A DNA stretch of 38,451 bases from Bacteroidales bacterium UBA1745 (GCA_002314885.1 DCHT01000017.1:1-38451), one strand, 5' to 3'. Shown: positions 7,936-17,002, numbered from the stretch's first letter. Numbers and translations are program-made. The notes: a model not told the origin generated them from the sequence alone.

Positions 7936-8418
7936 ATGAAGAAATTAATGTTCATCGCGATGGCTGCAGTCCTTATGATTGCGTCATCCTGCTCTACGGT
8001 TAAGAAGACTGATGCGTCTTTCTATGCCGCTGAGAGCGTTGTTTACCTCAACAACGAGGCTGACGGTTCAATCACCGTTCGTGCCACCGGCAGCGGCCGC
8101 AACCGCTACGATGCCATCGATCAGGCCAAGAAGAACGCCCTCAGGGAGATGATGTTCAAGGGCATCAACGTACCTGGCAACGCATACATCTCAAAGCCGC
8201 TCATCACCACAGTAAACGCTGAAGAGAAATATGCTGACTTCCTCAACGCATTCTTCGTGGATGGCGGCGCATACGAGCAGTTCGTATCTTCCGCAGACAA
8301 GAAGATCCTCTCCAACAGGAAGAACCGCAACAAGATCCAGGCTAAGGTGACTACTACTGTAAGGCTCCTCCGTCCGGAACTTGCACAGTATCTCAAGGAA
8401 AATGAAATTATCAAATAA
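7936..8418 (+). CDS. Small lipoprotein, paralogue of the preceding gene product
   Basis: 160 residues with an SPII signal (MKKLMFIAMAAVLMIASSC, lipid on Cys19). The body shows AIDQAKKNALREMMFKG and YADFLNAFFVDGGAYEQFV, which line up with the neighbour's segments, so the pair arose by duplication. One member is a lipoprotein and the other soluble, which suggests a membrane-anchored and a free periplasmic partner. The gap to the previous gene is 20 nt. Function unknown. Confidence 0.78.
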   Translation: MKKLMFIAMAAVLMIASSCSTVKKTDASFYAAESVVYLNNEADGSITVRATGSGRNRYDAIDQAKKNALREMMFKGINVPGNAYISKPLITTVNAEEKYADFLNAFFVDGGAYEQFVSSADKKILSNRKNRNKIQAKVTTTVRLLRPELAQYLKENEIIK

Positions 8419-8428
8419 CACATCTTAT

Positions 8429-9379
8429 ATGAAAAAGATCATTCTTGCCATTATCTTCGCGGTGATGTCAATCGCGGCGATGGCTCAGGCAAAGAAGCCT
8501 ACCATTATGGTTATGCCTAGCGACCTCTGGTGCAACAAGAACGGCTTCATGGAAATCTACGACAACCAGGGCGTTGAAGAACCAATCCCTAATTATAGAA
8601 TGGCGCTCATCAGCAGCGACGAACTTCTTCCTGTAATCTCACAGATCAACGGCCTTATGGCTGACAGGGGATTCCCACTCAAGAACCTCGAGTCTGAAAT
8701 CAAGGCAATCAGCCAGAATTCAGCGGAGATGGCAGCCGTTACCAGCAAGGACGGCGGCGGAATCCAGACCAACCCTCTTATGCAGCTCAGGCAGAGGGCC
8801 AATGCCGACATCATCATCCAGATTACCTGGACTGTCAACACCGTCGGTCCTAAGCGCTCAGTGACCTACACTATGCAGGGCCTCGACTCCTACACCAGCA
8901 AGGAAATCGCCACTTCCACCGGTACCGGTACTCCTTCATTCACCGCTGAGACCGCAGTCCTCCTCTCCGAGGCCGTAAGCCAGCATATCGACGAATTCTG
9001 CGACCGCCTCCAGGCTCACTTCGACGACCTTTTCGAGAACGGACGTGAGGTTGCTCTGGCAATCAACGTGTTCGAGAATGATGACGACATCGACCTCGAG
9101 AGCGAATTCGACGGCAAGGAACTCAGGGAAATCATCGAAGACTGGATCTGCGACAACACCGTTTCCCACAGATATCACCTCGCTGATGACAACGAGTACT
9201 ATATGAACTTCGACGAAGTACGCATTCCTCTCTATGACGAGAAGGGAAGGCCAATCGCAGCCAACAACTTCGCACGTGATCTCGTGAAGTACCTCAAGGG
9301 TGCTCCTTGTACGATCGCAAAGGTCAAGGCTATGAACCAGGGCCAGGGCAAAGCAACATTGATCATCGGTAACAAGTAA
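8429..9379 (+). CDS. DUF6175-type exported protein
   Basis: 316 residues from the ATG at 8429 (MKKIILAIIFAVMSIAAMAQ, Sec signal). The start at 8381 would lie inside the previous gene. Characteristic segments are KKPTIMVMPSDLWCNKNG, NGLMADRGFPLKNLES, ADIIIQITWTVNTVGPKRS, and KELREIIEDWICDN. I recognise these as the Bacteroidota family annotated DUF6175. The family has no known activity. Its presence beside the two small related proteins suggests a periplasmic complex. Confidence 0.75.
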   Translation: MKKIILAIIFAVMSIAAMAQAKKPTIMVMPSDLWCNKNGFMEIYDNQGVEEPIPNYRMALISSDELLPVISQINGLMADRGFPLKNLESEIKAISQNSAEMAAVTSKDGGGIQTNPLMQLRQRANADIIIQITWTVNTVGPKRSVTYTMQGLDSYTSKEIATSTGTGTPSFTAETAVLLSEAVSQHIDEFCDRLQAHFDDLFENGREVALAINVFENDDDIDLESEFDGKELREIIEDWICDNTVSHRYHLADDNEYYMNFDEVRIPLYDEKGRPIAANNFARDLVKYLKGAPCTIAKVKAMNQGQGKATLIIGNK

Positions 9380-9383
9380 TATT

Positions 9384-10331
9384 ATGAAGAAGATATTTCT
9401 CACTATAATCGCCATTGCAGCAGGCTGCGTGGCATTCGCACAGGAAAACGCTGCGACGAAGGCTGGTCTTGCCGTTTACTATCCGGAAGATATCGACAAC
9501 CTTCCTCTTTCCGGCGTGCAGACTCTCACCCGCAAGATGAACACTGCCACCGCAAAGAACAGTATGGCAGCTGCTGAGTACACTCAGTTCTATATCACCT
9601 GCCTCCCAACCGAGACTGACAAATATGTCGTTGCAGGCAGCCCTACCAAGTATTTCCAGAAGATGGACCTCAACTTCTATGTTGTGGACGCTTTTGCAAA
9701 CAGGATCTTCAATTCCTACACTCTCTCCGTACAGGGTGTGGGCAACAGCGAGGAGAAGGCTTACCTCGAGTGCTTCAAGGCATTCCAGCCAAGTTCCGAC
9801 GCTTTTGCGAAGTTCCTCAACAAGACCAACGACCAGATCATCACTTACTATGAGTCAAAGGTTGACCAGATCATAGCAAAGGCTCAGAGTGCTGCCAAGG
9901 CATATCAGTATGAGCAGGGTCTCTTCGAGCTTTCACTCTTCCCTGAGTGCTGCCCTTCATACGGCAAGGTGCTCGAGGCTGCAAACGAGATCTACGCTAA
10001 GTACATCGACGACCAGGCTGCCAAGAACCTTGCTCAGGCAAGGAGCATCTGGGCTGCAGGCCAGGACGCGATCGCCGCTTCCGAGGCAGGTGAGTATCTC
10101 GCACAGATCCTCCCAGATTCCAAGTACTACAACGACGCAGTTGCCCTCTCCAATGAGATGAAGGCTCGCGTAAAGAGCGACATCGACTACTACAGGGCAA
10201 TCGAGGCCAGGGACAATGCTCAGGCACACGAGGCCAATATGGCACAGATCAAGGCCTGGAAGGAAGTTGGTGTTGCATACGGTAACCACCAGCAGCCTGT
10301 CACTTACAGGGAATCCTGGCAGTGGAGATAA
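9384..10331 (+). CDS. Exported protein of unknown function
   Basis: 315 residues with a Sec signal (MKKIFLTIIAIAAGCVAFAQ), starting 4 nt after the DUF6175 gene. The N-terminal half has alternating strands (YTQFYITCLPTETDKYVV, DLNFYVVDAFANRIF). The C-terminal half is alpha-helical and Ala/Gln-rich (AKAQSAAKAYQYEQGLF, LAQARSIWAAGQDAIAASEAGEY), resembling a short TPR-like solenoid. I do not recognise a named family. It is part of the exported-protein operon. Confidence 0.68.
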   Translation: MKKIFLTIIAIAAGCVAFAQENAATKAGLAVYYPEDIDNLPLSGVQTLTRKMNTATAKNSMAAAEYTQFYITCLPTETDKYVVAGSPTKYFQKMDLNFYVVDAFANRIFNSYTLSVQGVGNSEEKAYLECFKAFQPSSDAFAKFLNKTNDQIITYYESKVDQIIAKAQSAAKAYQYEQGLFELSLFPECCPSYGKVLEAANEIYAKYIDDQAAKNLAQARSIWAAGQDAIAASEAGEYLAQILPDSKYYNDAVALSNEMKARVKSDIDYYRAIEARDNAQAHEANMAQIKAWKEVGVAYGNHQQPVTYRESWQWR

Positions 10332-10360
10332 TCTCCGTCTAATATTAAAACCTAATACCA

Positions 10361-11752
10361 ATGAAAAGGATTGTTCCAGTTCTCATCGCACTGATTATCC
10401 CTTTCGTTGCTTACTCTCAGGAAATTGCTGATACAACTGCATCAGCAATTTCCGTTGAAGAGCAGGCAGTCGAAGAAAAGGCCAGCGCGGATGGCCGTGC
10501 CGATGACGGCTCCATTCTCAAATATCGCCGCAGTTCGCTGTTTTCAGTGATCATCGAGCATCCGACCTTCCCATACGGAGAGGCAATCGATTCGGCATTC
10601 TTTGCTATGCCTATGCCGGATAAGTTCAACGACCATAATCTGGGCGTCAGGGCTATCGTCTCCAATGCCGATAAGATGAAGAAGGGGGGAAAGAAGAAAG
10701 ATGAGACGAATGAAGCGGACATCAGGAACTTCATTCAGGAGAACCACATAGCCAGGGAAATGGTTGCAAAGTGGTTCAACAGGGATCCGTATACCGGCGC
10801 ATTCGATATGGAACTTATCCAGGAAAGAGGTTTCTATGACGCGTCACAGGCAGACATCAACGCAGCAACCCTTTCCACAAGGAGCATAGCCGCTCTCGGC
10901 GATGCCGGCGAGGATCTCATCGGCAAGACCTTTATGATCGTCAACGACATCACATTCGTGGACAAGGGTGAAAACTCCCAGAAGGCTGCCGTTGCATTCT
11001 CCATCATCGGTCGTCTGGCCGCTGCTGTCACCGGTTCCGATGCGCTCGCTGACGTCGGTGATGCTGTTGCGGCCGGCGTGAATGAGATCGACGGTTTCAC
11101 CGTGAACATCACCACCTACCTCTACCGCCTCGTCTGGACTGATGACTGTGCCGGAATGATGTACACCCAGTACTGGATCAACCCTGGATCTTCCGATCCT
11201 GAGAGAAAGGCTGCGTTCGAGAACTCCGACATCTTCAGGCTCCAGTATGTGGGCAAGGCTACCAGTACCGCGCAGAACACCTCTTCAAAGAGCTTCTCGA
11301 AGTACAGCAAGAGCCAGCAGATGCTGCGCACCTGCGCCCGTGCAGTTGACCACTCCATCGTTTCCCTTCAGAGGGAGTTTGATGAATTCAAGGTCAACGT
11401 GCCTATCACCAAGGTGAATGAGGACGGCACCGTCGAGGTCGCCATCGGACTCAAGGAAGGTGTGACTGAACATTCCCGCTATGAAGTGCTTATGGCCATC
11501 CAGGCCAATGACGGCCACGTCAGATACCAGCATATAGGTACCCTCGCCCCTGTGAAGGGCAAGATCTGGGACAACCGCTTCGGCGCACTTGATGAGGCCC
11601 TCGATGCCCAGGCTCAGGGTAAGACCATTGATGATGCAAGCGAAGACGGAGCGAGCGGCAACGCCCTCCTCACCGGTACGACATTCAAGGTAACTGAAAA
11701 GACCGGTAAGATTATGCCAGGCGTACTGGTACGCGAGAAAAAGATAAAGTAG
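10361..11752 (+). CDS. Exported protein of unknown function, last of the operon
   Basis: 463 residues with a Sec signal (MKRIVPVLIALIIPFVAYSQ). The region after the signal is acidic and probably disordered. The central part contains HPTFPYGEAIDSAFFAMPMP, WFNRDPYTGAFDMELIQERGFYDA and a hydrophobic, Ala/Gly-rich stretch (FSIIGRLAAAVTGSDALADVGDAVAAG), followed by a YLYRLVWTDD strand. No enzymatic motif is visible. It is 29 nt after the previous gene and 25 nt before the polysaccharide gene. Confidence 0.68.
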   Translation: MKRIVPVLIALIIPFVAYSQEIADTTASAISVEEQAVEEKASADGRADDGSILKYRRSSLFSVIIEHPTFPYGEAIDSAFFAMPMPDKFNDHNLGVRAIVSNADKMKKGGKKKDETNEADIRNFIQENHIAREMVAKWFNRDPYTGAFDMELIQERGFYDASQADINAATLSTRSIAALGDAGEDLIGKTFMIVNDITFVDKGENSQKAAVAFSIIGRLAAAVTGSDALADVGDAVAAGVNEIDGFTVNITTYLYRLVWTDDCAGMMYTQYWINPGSSDPERKAAFENSDIFRLQYVGKATSTAQNTSSKSFSKYSKSQQMLRTCARAVDHSIVSLQREFDEFKVNVPITKVNEDGTVEVAIGLKEGVTEHSRYEVLMAIQANDGHVRYQHIGTLAPVKGKIWDNRFGALDEALDAQAQGKTIDDASEDGASGNALLTGTTFKVTEKTGKIMPGVLVREKKIK

Positions 11753-11777
11753 ATATTTCCATATTAAGCTCTGACTG

Positions 11778-13700
11778 ATGAAATTCTTCGAGAAGGTTAG
11801 CCGTTGGTATTTTTCCAAGAATGCACTGCCTTATTGGTGCATTCTGGCTATGGATTGTGCCATTGTGTTCTTTACCTGTTTGGTGTCCTATTATATCTTG
11901 AACGGCGGAGATGCTGTTGCAAACCATTTCTGGAGGCTATGTGCTGATTCCTTATTGACTGCCTTGGTTTTCGCAGTGTTCTTCAAGATATTCCACACCT
12001 ATAGCGGCGTCGTGCGCTATTCTTCGTTCGTGGACCTGTGGAGGATAGGCGTGGCCTGCCTCTGCGGCACATTGACAATGGTATTCTGCGTCATTGTGAT
12101 AAGGATTTCCGGGGTGTCGTCCGTGCATTTCATACTCCGCTCCTTCGTCGGAATGTTTCTGGTGGGCGTGATGTCTGCGATGCTTATGGTCGTGGCCAGG
12201 GTTGTCGTGAAGACTCTCTATGACGTTTTCAGGATCAACGAGAATTCCAAGACCGCCTTTGTCTATGGTATCAAAACCGGCGGTATCGGCATCGCCAAGG
12301 CCATCAGGAACGCGGATCCGGTCAAGTTTGTCCTCAAAGGCTTCATCGCCCCGGACGATAGCGGTTATGTCGACTGGCTGATGGGCGTCAAGGTCTATAA
12401 GGACGACGACAAACTCATTGATGCCATTGTCAAGAACCGAATCCAGGCAATAATCGTATCTCCGCTCCAGGCCAGCCACTTCACTCAGAGGGAGGAACTG
12501 GTCAACGAACTCATAGCAAAGGGCGTTCACATTGAAGTAGTGGGCGAGACCGAGGAATGGGACGGCAAGTCCGACCTCAAGGCTGAGACCATACGTCCGG
12601 TCAAGATCGAGGACCTCCTTCCGAGGGATACCATCGAGGTGGATATGGAGAAGATAGGCGCCCTGCTGTCCGACAAGGTCGTGCTGATCACCGGTGCGGC
12701 CGGCTCCATCGGTTCTGAGATGGTCCGTCAGGTGGCGTCCTACAAGCCTAAGAAGCTGATTCTCGTGGACCAGGCGGAGACGCCTATGCACGATGTGCGC
12801 CTTATGATGGCACGCAAATATGCGTATGTGGATTGCGACACTATCGTGACCAGCATCACCAATGCCGAACGTATGGAGGCCATCTTCAGGAACAATACTC
12901 CTGATTATGTTTTCCACGCAGCGGCTTACAAGCACGTGCCTATGATGGAGGACAATCCGTCCGAAGCCATACAGAACAACGTCCGAGGCACCCGTATCAT
13001 CGCAGACCTCGCCGTCAAGTACGGCACTAAGAAGTTCGTGATGATTTCCACGGACAAGGCCGTGAACCCTACCAATGTGATGGGCTGCAGCAAGCGTATC
13101 TGCGAAATCTACTGCCAGTCCCTCAACCAGGCTATCGTGGAAGGCAAGGTGCAGGGTGTCACTCAGTTCGTGACTACGCGTTTCGGCAACGTGCTCGGCT
13201 CCAATGGTTCCGTGATTCCTATCTTCCGCGAACAGATTGCCAAGGGCGGTCCTATCACTGTGACCCACCCTGACATCATACGCTTCTTTATGCTCATCTC
13301 CGAGGCCTGCAAACTTGTGCTTGAGGCCGGCACAATGGGCAATGGAGGCGAAATTTTCGTCTTTGATATGGGCAAACCGGTCAAGATCGTCGACCTCGCC
13401 CGCCGAATGATCAAACTTTCCGGTGCCAAGAACATTGAGATTCAGTTCACCGGCCTGCGCGACGGCGAGAAACTATATGAGGAAGTGCTGTCCGACAAGG
13501 AGAATTCCGTACCTACCATCCATCCTAAGATTATGGTTGCGAAGGTGCGCGAATACGACTATGCAGACGCCTGCGCCAACGAGGACCGTCTCCTCGAGGC
13601 TTCCTATTCCTTCGACGATATGGCCGTTGTGAAGGTAATGAAGGAAATCGTTCCTGAATTCCGTAGCCAGGTGAGCAAGTATCAGGTGCTTGACAAATAA
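11778..13700 (+). CDS. Membrane nucleotide-sugar 4,6-dehydratase/epimerase (FlaA1/CapD family)
   Basis: 640 residues. About residues 1-135 hold four or so membrane helices, followed by a CoA-binding-like Rossmann region (TAFVYGIKTGGIGIAKAI) and then a full short-chain dehydrogenase domain. The NAD-binding GxxGxxG is at about 306-312 (GAAGSIG), the catalytic region at about 424-427 (STDK), with VNPTNVMGCSKR following. Such enzymes dehydrate UDP-GlcNAc or related sugars at the inner membrane for capsule, O-antigen or glycan biosynthesis. Length and order match WbpM/CapD-type proteins. It may be read through from the operon upstream. Confidence 0.92.
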   Translation: MKFFEKVSRWYFSKNALPYWCILAMDCAIVFFTCLVSYYILNGGDAVANHFWRLCADSLLTALVFAVFFKIFHTYSGVVRYSSFVDLWRIGVACLCGTLTMVFCVIVIRISGVSSVHFILRSFVGMFLVGVMSAMLMVVARVVVKTLYDVFRINENSKTAFVYGIKTGGIGIAKAIRNADPVKFVLKGFIAPDDSGYVDWLMGVKVYKDDDKLIDAIVKNRIQAIIVSPLQASHFTQREELVNELIAKGVHIEVVGETEEWDGKSDLKAETIRPVKIEDLLPRDTIEVDMEKIGALLSDKVVLITGAAGSIGSEMVRQVASYKPKKLILVDQAETPMHDVRLMMARKYAYVDCDTIVTSITNAERMEAIFRNNTPDYVFHAAAYKHVPMMEDNPSEAIQNNVRGTRIIADLAVKYGTKKFVMISTDKAVNPTNVMGCSKRICEIYCQSLNQAIVEGKVQGVTQFVTTRFGNVLGSNGSVIPIFREQIAKGGPITVTHPDIIRFFMLISEACKLVLEAGTMGNGGEIFVFDMGKPVKIVDLARRMIKLSGAKNIEIQFTGLRDGEKLYEEVLSDKENSVPTIHPKIMVAKVREYDYADACANEDRLLEASYSFDDMAVVKVMKEIVPEFRSQVSKYQVLDK

Positions 13701-13744
13701 TCCTGTCAGCTTCACTCGATTGAGTTATTGTTTATTTAAGTAAT

Positions 13745-14794
13745 ATGAAACGTATTTTCAGTCTGGTTGCCGTTGTTGCGACCCTTTCCGTTATTCTGTC
13801 CTCCTGCTGCTGCGGCGTCAAGGATACCCAGCATTTCCAGAAGGCTGACAACTTCGGCGCTCTCGATGAGGGTGTGCAGGAGTATCTGCAGCTGGTGCGC
13901 GACCTTGGCAGCACCAATGAACTCAATTCAGTGATGGTGCTCCAGCACGGAAAGATCGTCACCGAATACTACGACAACTGCTATGGTCCTGACTTCCGCA
14001 ACATCTGCTGGTCAGCCAGCAAGACCTTCACCGCCACGGCAGTCGGTTTCGCCGTGCAGGACGGTCTCCTGAGCCTCGACACCAAACTTGTGGACGTGCT
14101 GCCTGAGGATATGCTCCCTGAAGTTATCAGCGATACCCTCGCTTCACTCGACGTCTACAACCTCCTCCGTATGTCTTCCGGCCTGAGGCTTGACCCTATC
14201 GGTCCTACCGGTTCCCTGAAGTGTAAGACTCCGACCCGCACTACCCTTGAGGGTGGATTCATCTTCGCGCCTGGCGATATGTACAAGTACAACAGCCACA
14301 ACACCTATCTCCTTGGAGTGATGGTTACTTTGGTGACCGGCAAGCAGGTTCCTGACTACCTCAAGGAGAAGCTTTTCGAGCCTATGGGCATACGCAACTA
14401 CCATTGGGATATGAGTGCTGAAGGCTACTGTATGGGTGGCTGGGGCCTCTATATCACCACTGAGAGCCTCGCCAAGATGGGACAGTTCTTCCTCCAGAAG
14501 GGTAAGTGGAACGGCAAGCAGCTGCTCAATGAAGAGTGGATCGAGCAGGCGATGAGCGCCCAGATCTACCAGAAGGGCGAGCCTGTCGAAGGCGACGACA
14601 AGGCCCTCGGCTACGGCTATCAGATGTGGGTATGCCAGCACGGCGGCGCCCGTCTCGATGGTGCTCACGGCCAGTGGTCCATCATCTGCCCTGACATTGA
14701 CGCCGTCATCGTCATCACCGAAAACGTCAACAAGACCTCCGACGCCATCAAGGGCGTCTGGCCTTGCTTCTACGACAGGTTGGCGCAGAACTAG
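13745..14794 (+). CDS. Serine hydrolase of the class C beta-lactamase fold (lipoprotein)
   Basis: 349 residues with an SPII signal (Cys21 after SVILSS, in a Cys-rich CCC). The SxxK motif is SASK at 90-93 and the second motif is YNS at 182-184 within KYNSHNTY. A HGQW near the C-terminus stands for the third motif. Family members are penicillin-binding-protein-like esterases, DD-peptidases or beta-lactamases; the substrate cannot be told. The last four residues LAQN and the TAG stop are encoded by repeat copy 1, so the C-terminus is formed by the repeat. Confidence 0.87.
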   Translation: MKRIFSLVAVVATLSVILSSCCCGVKDTQHFQKADNFGALDEGVQEYLQLVRDLGSTNELNSVMVLQHGKIVTEYYDNCYGPDFRNICWSASKTFTATAVGFAVQDGLLSLDTKLVDVLPEDMLPEVISDTLASLDVYNLLRMSSGLRLDPIGPTGSLKCKTPTRTTLEGGFIFAPGDMYKYNSHNTYLLGVMVTLVTGKQVPDYLKEKLFEPMGIRNYHWDMSAEGYCMGGWGLYITTESLAKMGQFFLQKGKWNGKQLLNEEWIEQAMSAQIYQKGEPVEGDDKALGYGYQMWVCQHGGARLDGAHGQWSIICPDIDAVIVITENVNKTSDAIKGVWPCFYDRLAQN

Positions 14795-14813
14795 TGCCAC
14801 TACTTCTGCACCA
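14781..14813 (+). repeat. REP-like 33-bp palindrome, copy 1
   Basis: Left arm TGGCGCAGAAC, core TAGTGCCACTA, right arm CTTCTGCACCA. Positions 12-14 are the stop codon of the serine hydrolase gene (tail LAQN). GTAG reads on the minus strand. A T-run follows (ACTTTTTT), making it terminator-like. The next gene starts 19 nt after the unit. Confidence 0.93.
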
Positions 14814-14832
14814 CTTTTTTCGCTTTTTGCAG

Positions 14833-15396
14833 ATGAATCCCACTATTAAAGCCGTGCTCGACTTCCTGTCTGCGCACGACATCCCCTACGAAATCTACAC
14901 CCATCCTGCTCTCTTTACGATCGAAGAGGCGCTGGAGTATTGGGCAAAAATAGATGCCAGCCACACTGACGGAACCGGTCCTACGCACTGCAAGAATCTG
15001 TTTATGCGCAACCACAAGGGCAACCGTCACTACCTGGTTTCCTACGAGTGTCACAAGCAGCTTGACATCCATTCTCTCGAGCATATGCTCCATCAGGGCA
15101 AGCTGTCTTTCGGCTCACCAGAGCGTCTGGAACGCTGTTTGGGCGTGAAGCCTGGCTCCGTCGGGATGTTCGGTCTGATCCACGATATGGACTTGACCGA
15201 TGCTGATCCAAAGGAACTTTTTGAGAACGGTCATCGCGTAAAGTTCTTTTATGACAGCGACCTGCTGAAGGCTTCTTCCGTGAGCTTCCATCCTTGCGAC
15301 AACACCGCCACGGTAGTCATCTCCAAAGACGACTTCCTCCGCTTCCTCGACATCTGGGGTGGCGAGGCCGAGGCGCTGGAAATGGCGCAGAACTAG
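14833..15396 (+). CDS. YbaK/ProX-type aminoacyl-tRNA deacylase
   Basis: 187 residues from the ATG at 14833; an upstream start at 14764 would run through repeat copy 1 in a non-biological frame. The fold is that of the prolyl-tRNA editing deacylases (YbaK, ProX, INS domain): HDIPYEIYTHPALFTIEEA near the start, then HCKNLFMRNHKGNRHYLVSYE with the conserved Lys-Asn-Leu-Phe, and LGVKPGSVGMFGLIHD. It should clear Ala or Cys wrongly loaded on tRNA-Pro. It ends with MAQN and a TAG from repeat copy 2. Confidence 0.88.
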   Translation: MNPTIKAVLDFLSAHDIPYEIYTHPALFTIEEALEYWAKIDASHTDGTGPTHCKNLFMRNHKGNRHYLVSYECHKQLDIHSLEHMLHQGKLSFGSPERLERCLGVKPGSVGMFGLIHDMDLTDADPKELFENGHRVKFFYDSDLLKASSVSFHPCDNTATVVISKDDFLRFLDIWGGEAEALEMAQN

Positions 15397-15415
15397 TGCC
15401 ACTACTTCTGCACCA
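15383..15415 (+). repeat. REP-like 33-bp palindrome, copy 2
   Basis: Identical in its 33 bp to copy 1. Its TAG at 15394-15396 ends the deacylase gene (tail MAQN). T-run TTTTT follows. The next ATG is 18 nt after the unit. Confidence 0.93.
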
Positions 15416-15433
15416 CTTTTTCGACTTTCTGCT

Positions 15434-15955
15434 ATGCTTCAACCCTTTCAAGTCCGACTTGCTGCTGCCTCTGATGTTGAGGCCGTGCTTGGCCTCTTCG
15501 ACCAGGCCCGCGCTATTATGCGTTCCGACGGCAATCTGACCCAGTGGGCGGGTGGCTATCCGGATGCTCCGGCCGTGCTTCGAGATATTGATGCCGGGGT
15601 TGGCTACGTCCTGGTACGTTCTTCTGCCGATCCTGTGGCTATTTCGGCATCCGCTGATCCTGTTGCCTATTTTGCGTTGATTCCATCGCCTGATCCGACG
15701 TATTCGTATATAGAGGGAGCGTGGCTTGACGATGAGCCTTATGGCGTCATTCACCGTATTGCAAGTGGCCCCGAAAACCACGGTATAATGGCCTCCATCC
15801 TCGATTTTGCCTTTTCAAAGTTCGCTGAAATCAGAATCGATACCCACGAAAACAACCATATTATGCGCCACATACTCGAACGCAGCGGTTTCGTCTATTG
15901 CGGCGTCATCTATGTTGCGGACGGTTCGCCGCGTATGGCATATCAGCGTCGATAG
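15434..15955 (+). CDS. GNAT-family N-acetyltransferase
   Basis: 173 residues from the ATG at 15434. The reading frame to the left runs through repeat copy 2 and is rejected. N-terminal FQVRLAAASDVEAVLGLFDQARAIM is a standard GNAT beginning and ERSGFVYCGVIYV is the usual C-terminal beta-strand pair before the last helix. The AcCoA loop is weak. Residues about 57-71 show a short internal duplication (SADPVA twice). Substrate unknown. It is followed by a second GNAT gene with no repeat between them, so the two share the repeat at 16429. Confidence 0.8.
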   Translation: MLQPFQVRLAAASDVEAVLGLFDQARAIMRSDGNLTQWAGGYPDAPAVLRDIDAGVGYVLVRSSADPVAISASADPVAYFALIPSPDPTYSYIEGAWLDDEPYGVIHRIASGPENHGIMASILDFAFSKFAEIRIDTHENNHIMRHILERSGFVYCGVIYVADGSPRMAYQRR

Positions 15956-15986
15956 TACTTATAATATATGCCGAATAACTTCTGAT

Positions 15987-16442
15987 ATGATATTTGAACT
16001 TACATCATTTTCTGACACTCAGCTGGCGGACCTCGATGTTCTTATACATCAGCTCAGCCCGTCAAGCAATTGCACGGCAGAACGACTCCAGGAGGTAATG
16101 AATTCTCCAGACAGTCATTTGTATGTGGCTGTGGAGCCAGATGGTAGCCTCGGTTCGTCTTCGGATGTAGAGGGCCATATAGTCGGCTGCGCTACGCTCT
16201 GCGTTATGCGTACTCCGGAGATGACTATCGGAAGTGTTGAGGCTGTGGCAGTGCTCGAATCCTGCCGCGGACGTGGTCTGGGCCGCAGTCTGATGCAGTA
16301 TCTGCTCGATGATGCCCGCCGCCTTGGCGTATCAAGTCTCCATCTGACTTCAAATCCACGTCGCACCGCCGCCAATGCTCTCTATCAGTCCCTTGGCTTC
16401 GAGCGCTACGACACGAATTGCTATCATTTGGCGCAGAAGTAG
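15987..16442 (+). CDS. GNAT-family N-acetyltransferase
   Basis: 151 residues from the ATG at 15987, starting MIFELTSFSDTQLADLDVL. Upstream in-frame codons overlap the previous gene in another frame and are rejected. Motif A is clear: VEAVAVLESCRGRGLGRSLM with the R/Q-x-x-G-x-G/A loop, followed by ARRLGVSSLHLTSN and ALYQSLGFERYD. This is a complete small acetyltransferase; the substrate is unknown. The gene ends with LAQK and TAG from repeat copy 3. Confidence 0.88.
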   Translation: MIFELTSFSDTQLADLDVLIHQLSPSSNCTAERLQEVMNSPDSHLYVAVEPDGSLGSSSDVEGHIVGCATLCVMRTPEMTIGSVEAVAVLESCRGRGLGRSLMQYLLDDARRLGVSSLHLTSNPRRTAANALYQSLGFERYDTNCYHLAQK

Positions 16443-16461
16443 TGCCACTAGTACTGCACCA
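16429..16461 (+). repeat. REP-like 33-bp palindrome, copy 3
   Basis: Left arm TGGCGCAGAAG, core TAGTGCCACTA, right arm GTACTGCACCA. It supplies the stop of the second GNAT gene (tail LAQK) and is followed by TTTTT. The phosphatase ATG is only 8 nt further, so no room remains for a separate ribosome binding site. Confidence 0.93.
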
Positions 16462-16469
16462 CTTTTTAT

Positions 16470-16919
16470 ATGACTAAAGTTCTTTTTGTTTGTCACGGCA
16501 ACATCTGCCGAAGCCCGATGGGGGAGTTCATCCTGAAGTCCCTCGTTGCCGCCCGTGGCCTTTCTGATCAGTACTATATCGAGTCCGCAGCGGTCAGTAC
16601 AGAGGAGATCGGAAACCACATCTATCCTCCTGCAAAACGCTGCCTGATGGCCCACGGCGTGTATTTTGACCCTGAAAAGACTGCTCGTCAGGTACGTCGA
16701 TCCGACTATGATCGATTCGATTATATCATCTGTATGGACCGCAGCAACCTGCGTCTCATCAAGTGGATTATTCCCGATGATCCAGAGGGCAAAATTCATC
16801 TTATGATGGAGTATGCAGGTACTTCCCGAGACGTCGCGGATCCTTGGTATACCGGCGACTTTGAGGCTACTTTTGCCGATATTTCCGCTGGATGTGAAGG
16901 ATTTTTGGCGCAGAAGTAG
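16470..16919 (+). CDS. Low-molecular-weight protein tyrosine phosphatase
   Basis: 149 residues. The P-loop is C-H-G-N-I-C-R-S with nucleophile Cys8 and Arg14, and the general acid is Asp124 in the DPWY motif. Length and order match bacterial LMW-PTPs such as Wzb, which control tyrosine kinases of capsule export, and stress phosphatases. No tyrosine kinase gene lies next to it. The C-terminus FLAQK and stop come from repeat copy 4. Confidence 0.93.
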   Translation: MTKVLFVCHGNICRSPMGEFILKSLVAARGLSDQYYIESAAVSTEEIGNHIYPPAKRCLMAHGVYFDPEKTARQVRRSDYDRFDYIICMDRSNLRLIKWIIPDDPEGKIHLMMEYAGTSRDVADPWYTGDFEATFADISAGCEGFLAQK

Positions 16920-16938
16920 TGCCACTATTTATGCGTCA
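16906..16938 (+). repeat. REP-like palindrome, copy 4 (degenerate right arm), left flank of RAYT
   Basis: The left arm and core are intact (TGGCGCAGAAG, TAGTGCCACTA), but the right arm is TTTATGCGTCA, with four changes from the consensus. It supplies the phosphatase stop (tail LAQK) and is followed by eight T after AC. It is the last repeat before the RAYT gene. Confidence 0.88.
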
Positions 16939-17002
16939 CTTTTTTTCTTGCTTTTCAATAATTGAATACCTACATTAGCACCCAATCCTTGCTGACATAA
17001 AT

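Noticed and set aside
11952..13268. 438-codon open frame on the minus strand
   Set aside because: It lies entirely opposite the CapD-type gene, whose NAD-binding and catalytic motifs are clear. The antisense product is His/Asp-rich without any recognisable domain.
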